A stretch of DNA of 64,000 bases from Pseudodesulfovibrio sp. JC047 (GTDB lineage: Bacteria; Desulfobacterota; Desulfovibrionia; Desulfovibrionales; Desulfovibrionaceae). The translations under genes and the position numbers were made by a program. The stretch is from the NCBI RefSeq assembly GCF_010468615.1, contig NZ_WUEH01000007.1, positions 1 through 64,000 of the forward strand, given 5' to 3'. The notes under the pieces were generated by a model. That model saw only the letters and a list, made by a program, of their open reading frames with translations, ran no database searches and was not told the DNA's origin. Below, piece by piece: positions 60,407 through 64,000 of the stretch (positions are counted from its first letter, which is position 1; every line of letters begins with the position of its first letter).

Positions 60407-60739
60407 CTAGCCGAGATCCAGTCCGCCGCCACCTGCGTTGCCACCCAAATCCAATCCACCGCTGGACATGGAAATGTTGGTCAGCGCTTCGATGTATTTG
60501 GTTCTCAACTCTTCCGGGCAGTTCTTGTATTCGAACAAGACGTTATCAAAGGAAATTTCACCGTGCATTTCCTGGTCAAACGGGTAGCCGTAAGGCAACA
60601 GCACCATTTGAGTGCCGCCCTGTGTAGGCATGGCCTGAATGGTTGCGGGGTCTTCGATTTTGCGGGCAACGCTGTCGTATTTACCGACGACCATTTCGCC
60701 ACTGACCAGCTTTGCCAGTCTGATATCGTAATTACTCAT
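60407..60739 (-). CDS. Small conserved protein, possible Sm-like fold
   Basis: A 110-residue soluble protein. Its N-terminal part (RLAKLVSGEMVVGKYDSVARKIEDPATIQ) has the strand order of an Sm/LSm-like barrel: a SGE turn, a V-G-V strand, and D/NPATIQ, as in phage and bacterial LSm-like proteins. The middle GTQMVLLPYGYPF and the C-terminal Gly-rich tail (GGLDLGGNAGGGGLDLG) are unusual. Strong SD AAGGAGA precedes the ATG. It has its own terminator and lies between the radical SAM and MFS genes. RNA binding is possible but unproven. Confidence 0.8.
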   Translation of the reverse strand: MSNYDIRLAKLVSGEMVVGKYDSVARKIEDPATIQAMPTQGGTQMVLLPYGYPFDQEMHGEISFDNVLFEYKNCPEELRTKYIEALTNISMSSGGLDLGGNAGGGGLDLG

Positions 60740-60819
60740 GAAATGTCTCCTTGATGGTTTGGTTCCCCTAAGTAGGTATCCGCACTCGTGCTGTCAAGCT
60801 TTCGCGTGTGAATGGGGTC

Positions 60820-62088
60820 TCACGTGTTGTTTGGGGACTGTTTTTGGTGTGGCGGGTGGACCGTATAGGTCAACACTGCCCCGACCAGGCACAGGACGCC
60901 GCAGATGGTGAAGGCCATGGGAAAGTTGTCCATGTCGCCGAGGAGACCTCCGAGAATGGGGCCGAAGATGCCTCCAACGCCATAGGCAAGAAAAACGAAT
61001 GGATAATTTTGGCCCACGGTGTGTGCACCAAAGGTATCGGCAGTCATGGTGGGGAACAGGGCGAAGTTGCCGCCGAAGTTGAATCCGATGAAGGTGGCCC
61101 CCACATAGAGAATAAGTTCGTTGGTGGCCATGGTCGGGAAGCCGATGACGCAAATTCCTTGCGTGGCGGTCATGATGATGATCGCGGCCTTTCGTCCCAT
61201 GAGATCACTCATCATGCCCCAGGCGATACGACCTATTCCGTTGGCCAGACTGAAAAAGACTGCCATGGCCGTGCCCGCTATGGCACTGGCTTCCACCGCA
61301 CTATATCCTGCTCCCTGCAACGCCTCCATTGGGTACAACTTCATCAGTCCGATGGACATCAGTCCCGCGCCCGCACTGAAGGTGAATGTCAGGAAAATGG
61401 CGTGAAATTGACGAGTTCTGAGCATTTCGCCAGAGGTGAATCCCTGTTTGCCTTTTGTGGATGTGGCAGCCGTTTCGGGTGGAGTGTAGCCCGGGGGCAG
61501 CCAGCCGTCAGGCGGGTAGACCATCCAGAGACCGCCGGAGATGACGAGCACGGTAAAGGCGATGCCATAAAGGACAAAGGTGGTGGACAGCCCGAAGGTG
61601 GCGAGCAGATGCGCCCAAGATCCGGCGAGTTTGACCCATCCCATGGCACCGAATCCGAATCCTGCGACGGCCAGGCCGGTTATCATGCCTTTTTTGTCCG
61701 GAAACCACCGCATTCCCACGGCAATGGGCACCACGTATCCAATGCCGATTCCCGAGCCGCCAATGACACCGATGCAGAGCAGGATCAGCCAGAAATTCGT
61801 TCCTCCGAACAATCCGGCCAATATATAGCCTGCCCCCAAGACCACGCCGCTGATGACGGTCAATGTGCGAGGACCCCAGATCGGAAGTTTTTTCCCGGCC
61901 CAGACCATGATGAGGGCGAAACAGGCCAATCCCACGGCAAAGACGACCTGTGTTTGTATTTTTGACCAGCCGACGGCCTTGAGTGCCGGGGTGAAGACCG
62001 ACCACGCGTAGATTGCACCGAGGCTGAGCTGGATGAGGATTGCGCCGATGACGACCAGCCAGCGATTCATGGGTTTTGTTCGAGCCAT
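60820..62088 (-). CDS. MFS transporter of the oxalate/formate antiporter (OFA) type
   Basis: A 422-residue carrier with about 12 helices of the OFA family (major facilitator superfamily). N-terminal RWLVVIGAILIQLSLGAIYAWSVF, FGFGAMGWVKLAGSW and the D-x-G-R-K loop MGRKAAIIIM are typical. The ATG at 62088 follows AAGGGAACACACA; the frame extends 23 codons upstream without a ribosome site. OFA proteins exchange oxalate/formate or carry other monocarboxylates. In this window it lies near the acetate-type symporter, so both may handle organic acids. Confidence 0.9.
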   Translation of the reverse strand: MARTKPMNRWLVVIGAILIQLSLGAIYAWSVFTPALKAVGWSKIQTQVVFAVGLACFALIMVWAGKKLPIWGPRTLTVISGVVLGAGYILAGLFGGTNFWLILLCIGVIGGSGIGIGYVVPIAVGMRWFPDKKGMITGLAVAGFGFGAMGWVKLAGSWAHLLATFGLSTTFVLYGIAFTVLVISGGLWMVYPPDGWLPPGYTPPETAATSTKGKQGFTSGEMLRTRQFHAIFLTFTFSAGAGLMSIGLMKLYPMEALQGAGYSAVEASAIAGTAMAVFFSLANGIGRIAWGMMSDLMGRKAAIIIMTATQGICVIGFPTMATNELILYVGATFIGFNFGGNFALFPTMTADTFGAHTVGQNYPFVFLAYGVGGIFGPILGGLLGDMDNFPMAFTICGVLCLVGAVLTYTVHPPHQKQSPNNT

Positions 62089-62151
62089 TGTGTGTTCCCT
62101 TTTGAGCGGATGGTTTTCCATGAAGAGTAAGACAGGGGTTGGGTTGAAAGT

Positions 62152-62192
62152 CAACAAAAGAGCGGGACTGCTCAGTGTCAGTCCCGCTCGTG
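62152..62192 (-). terminator. Terminator of the sodium/solute symporter operon
   Basis: Minus strand stem GAGCGGGACTG / CAGTCCCGCTC followed by TTTTGTTGAC, 20 bases after the actP-like stop codon. Confidence 0.88.
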
Positions 62193-62211
62193 AGGATGAT
62201 GGTTTGGATAA

Positions 62212-63786
62212 TCAGGCGGTTTCCGGGCCGTGGAGAATGGCCATGACTTCCGCAGTGTCAGGGGGCAGTGCCGCCTCGCCTTTGGAAGCGTATTCCATTT
62301 TTGAAACCGCATAGATAGCGATGAATGTCAGGATCATGACAAAACCGCCGGGGTTTTTGAATTGCAGGAATCCCGGGAGCAATCCTTTGCCGAGGATCAT
62401 GAAAAACGAGCCAGTGATGCCGGTAATCAGACCTGCGCAGGCACCGTTTTTCGTCATCTTGGGCCACCAGACACCCATGACGAGCACCGGGAAGAACGTG
62501 GACGCGGCAATGGCAAAGGCCAGTCCGACCAGGACCGCGATCTGCATGGATTCCGCCCAGAAACCGAGCGGGATACCGAGCAGTCCGACAATGATGGAGG
62601 CGATACGCGCCACGGTGACGCGGGATCGTTCCGGCATGTCCGGGTTGAAGACGTTGACCACCAGGTCGTGACCGATGGCTCCGGCGCAGGCGATAATCAG
62701 TCCGGCCACGGTGGACAGGATGGCCGCAAACGCTCCGGCGACCACGATACCGAGCAGAAGTTGTCCACCGAAGTAAGACCCTGCGACCGGGACAGCCAGA
62801 TTTTTGCCGTTGTCCGCCAGCCAGTGCATCAGGTGGGGCGAGACACCCATGGCCTCGCCGCGCAGGAAGGCGTAGCGAATGACATGGCCGACATATGGGC
62901 TTAAAATGTAGAACATGCCGATGAGCAGCAGGACATAAATGACCGTTTTGCGGGCGGCCCGGCCATCCGGGGCAGTGTAGAAACGAACGAGAATATGAGG
63001 CAGCCCAGCGGTGCCGAACATCAGGGCCAACAACAGGGACAGAGTGTCTTTCAAATTGGTCAACCAGTAGGCGGGAGCAGTGTATGCCGCGCCGTCAAAT
63101 GCTTGGCCTGTCACGGGTTCCGCGCCTTTGAATCCATGGATGAACTGGACCACTTCAGTATAGGTGTATCCTTTGACCATGAAGGGAATGAAGGCGAGCA
63201 GAAACATGGCGCCAAAGAGAATCCAGAATTGGACCAACTGGTTGACGGTTGTCGCCTTCATGCCGCCGATCGTGACATACAGCGTGATGATACAGGCGAT
63301 GATGACGATGGAGGTTTCATATTCCAGATTTAACAACAGGCCCATGACCTTGCCCGCGCCGAGCATCTGTGGGGCCATGTAGAAGAGGGAAACGAACAGG
63401 ACGCCGATCACGCCGAGAATCCGTGCCCGTTTTGAGTGAAATCGTTCGGAAACGAAATCAGGCACGGTGTATCGGCCGAATTTTCGCAGCGGTGAGGCCA
63501 GAAACAGCAACAGGGCAATGTACCCCACAAAGAAGCCGAGGGCATAGATGATGCCGTCGAATCCGAACAGGAATGCGACGCCGGCCACGCCGAGAAAGGA
63601 CGCGGCAGACAGATAGTCTGACGAAATGGCTGATGCGTTGATAAAGGAATTGACCTTGCGGCCCGCCAGATAATAGTCCGCAGAGGTTTTTTGGCGGCGG
63701 AACATGAAGGTCGTGACCACGGTGAAGGCCAACATGCAGCCAATCAGGACCAGCGCGGTGAAGGGGATTTGATAGCCGGTTTCCAT
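62212..63786 (-). CDS. actP: Sodium:solute symporter, acetate/monocarboxylate type
   Basis: A 524-residue SSS-family transporter with about 13 helices, closest by pattern to ActP-type cation/acetate symporters. Signatures: FRRQKTSADYYLAGRKVNSFINASAISSDYLSAASFLGVAG at about residues 29-69 (unwound TM1), GLPHILVRFYTAPDGRAARK and LSTVAGLIIACAGAIGHDL. AAAGGAGAAAAATAGC before the ATG is shared with the end of the small partner gene, one base from its stop. It would drive uptake of acetate, pyruvate or lactate with Na+. Lactate or acetate use suits a sulfate reducer. Confidence 0.9.
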   Translation of the reverse strand: METGYQIPFTALVLIGCMLAFTVVTTFMFRRQKTSADYYLAGRKVNSFINASAISSDYLSAASFLGVAGVAFLFGFDGIIYALGFFVGYIALLLFLASPLRKFGRYTVPDFVSERFHSKRARILGVIGVLFVSLFYMAPQMLGAGKVMGLLLNLEYETSIVIIACIITLYVTIGGMKATTVNQLVQFWILFGAMFLLAFIPFMVKGYTYTEVVQFIHGFKGAEPVTGQAFDGAAYTAPAYWLTNLKDTLSLLLALMFGTAGLPHILVRFYTAPDGRAARKTVIYVLLLIGMFYILSPYVGHVIRYAFLRGEAMGVSPHLMHWLADNGKNLAVPVAGSYFGGQLLLGIVVAGAFAAILSTVAGLIIACAGAIGHDLVVNVFNPDMPERSRVTVARIASIIVGLLGIPLGFWAESMQIAVLVGLAFAIAASTFFPVLVMGVWWPKMTKNGACAGLITGITGSFFMILGKGLLPGFLQFKNPGGFVMILTFIAIYAVSKMEYASKGEAALPPDTAEVMAILHGPETA

Positions 63787-63787
63787 G

Positions 63788-64000
63788 CTATTTTTCTCCT
63801 TTGAGTTTTCTGGCGATGTCGTCTTCCATGGCGTTCGCTTTATGGACGTACCAGATGAAGAGCACCCAGGTTATCGGATAGATTGCGATGGCGACCAGCC
63901 AATAGTGGAGGGGAAAGCCCATGATGGAGATTCGAGCGACGGTCTCACCTGCCAGATAGACCAGCAGGAAAATGCCGATGACACCGGCGAAATACGGAAT
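63788..64000 (-). CDS. Small membrane partner of the symporter (DUF485/DUF4212-like), cut by the right edge
   Basis: The last 70 codons of a gene running off the right edge. The visible part has two hydrophobic helices: IPYFAGVIGIFLLVYLAG and HYWLVAIAIYPITWVLFIWY, then a charged tail ending ARKLKGEK. This matches the small subunits (YjcH/DUF485 or DUF4212) that pair with ActP-type symporters. Its stop codon is one base from the symporter start, so the two are coupled. The missing N-terminus prevents a firm choice between families. Confidence 0.85.
   Translation of the reverse strand: MPYFAGVIGIFLLVYLAGETVARISIMGFPLHYWLVAIAIYPITWVLFIWYVHKANAMEDDIARKLKGEK

Overview
The window reads as chromosomal DNA of an anaerobic, sulfate-reducer-like deltaproteobacterium, most likely Desulfovibrionaceae (Pseudodesulfovibrio/Desulfovibrio type). 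The case rests on gene content: a riboswitch-controlled thiS-G-H-F-E-C operon with the short anaerobic form of ThiC, a complex I lacking the NADH-oxidising NuoEFG module, a Wolinella-type dihaem frdCAB quinol:fumarate reductase, and a CoA-disulfide/persulfide reductase fused to rhodanese. This is inference from content and layout; no database search was possible. I see no insertion sequence, prophage, CRISPR array or complete restriction system, so this is mostly housekeeping chromosome with small accessory islets.

Layout. 1-5.6 kb: two minus-strand genes (one cut by the edge), then the TPP riboswitch and thiamine operon. 5.6-9.4 kb: a hairpin-rich interspersed repeat, an FKBP/methyltransferase-like fusion, a short adhesin-N-terminus-like protein and a degenerate HD-GYP protein. 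9.5-10 kb: three tandem initiator tRNA genes, each with its own promoter and terminator. 10-17.4 kb: envelope genes (GT2 glycosyltransferase, LAB_N and VTT membrane proteins, PAP2 phosphatase, GT4 glycosyltransferase, UDP-glucuronate decarboxylase), a second repeat, a ComB-like phosphatase and a REC-PAS-GGDEF diguanylate cyclase. 17.8-29.5 kb: a 13-gene complex I operon with four antiporter-type subunits and a small extra membrane protein. 30-32.3 kb: two DUF1538 membrane proteins, a PII-like protein and a CBS protein, a poorly understood transport/regulation cassette. 32.4-39.3 kb: small zinc-ribbon and HsdR-N proteins, ferredoxin, YchF, aroK, KtrB/KtrA potassium uptake, aroC, YjdF and YbjQ. 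39.5-46.6 kb: an M16 lipoprotein protease, frdCAB, a third repeat and a 56-residue protein. 46.7-50.8 kb: a solute-binding protein, an aminotransferase and the CoA-disulfide reductase. 50.8-57.1 kb: a fourth repeat and oppABCDF. 57.3-64 kb: a small lipoprotein, a two-domain radical SAM protein, an Sm-like protein, an OFA-type MFS carrier, an acetate-type sodium symporter and its small partner cut by the right edge.

How the parts fit. The energy genes describe menaquinone-based anaerobic respiration: reduced ferredoxin or a similar donor probably feeds the NuoEFG-less complex I, and FrdCAB connects the quinone pool to fumarate/succinate. Organic acids and peptides enter through the symporter, the OFA carrier and Opp. 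The GT2/LAB_N/VTT/PAP2 group looks like a polyprenyl-phosphate-linked envelope modification and lipid-carrier recycling set.

Most unusual features: (1) a modular family of long palindromic repeats at four loci, immediately 3' of genes and mostly between convergent pairs, with paired base changes that keep the stems intact; (2) three initiator tRNA genes of which two share a mismatched T-stem; (3) the DUF1538-DUF1538-PII-CBS cassette; (4) complex I with four antiporter-like subunits.
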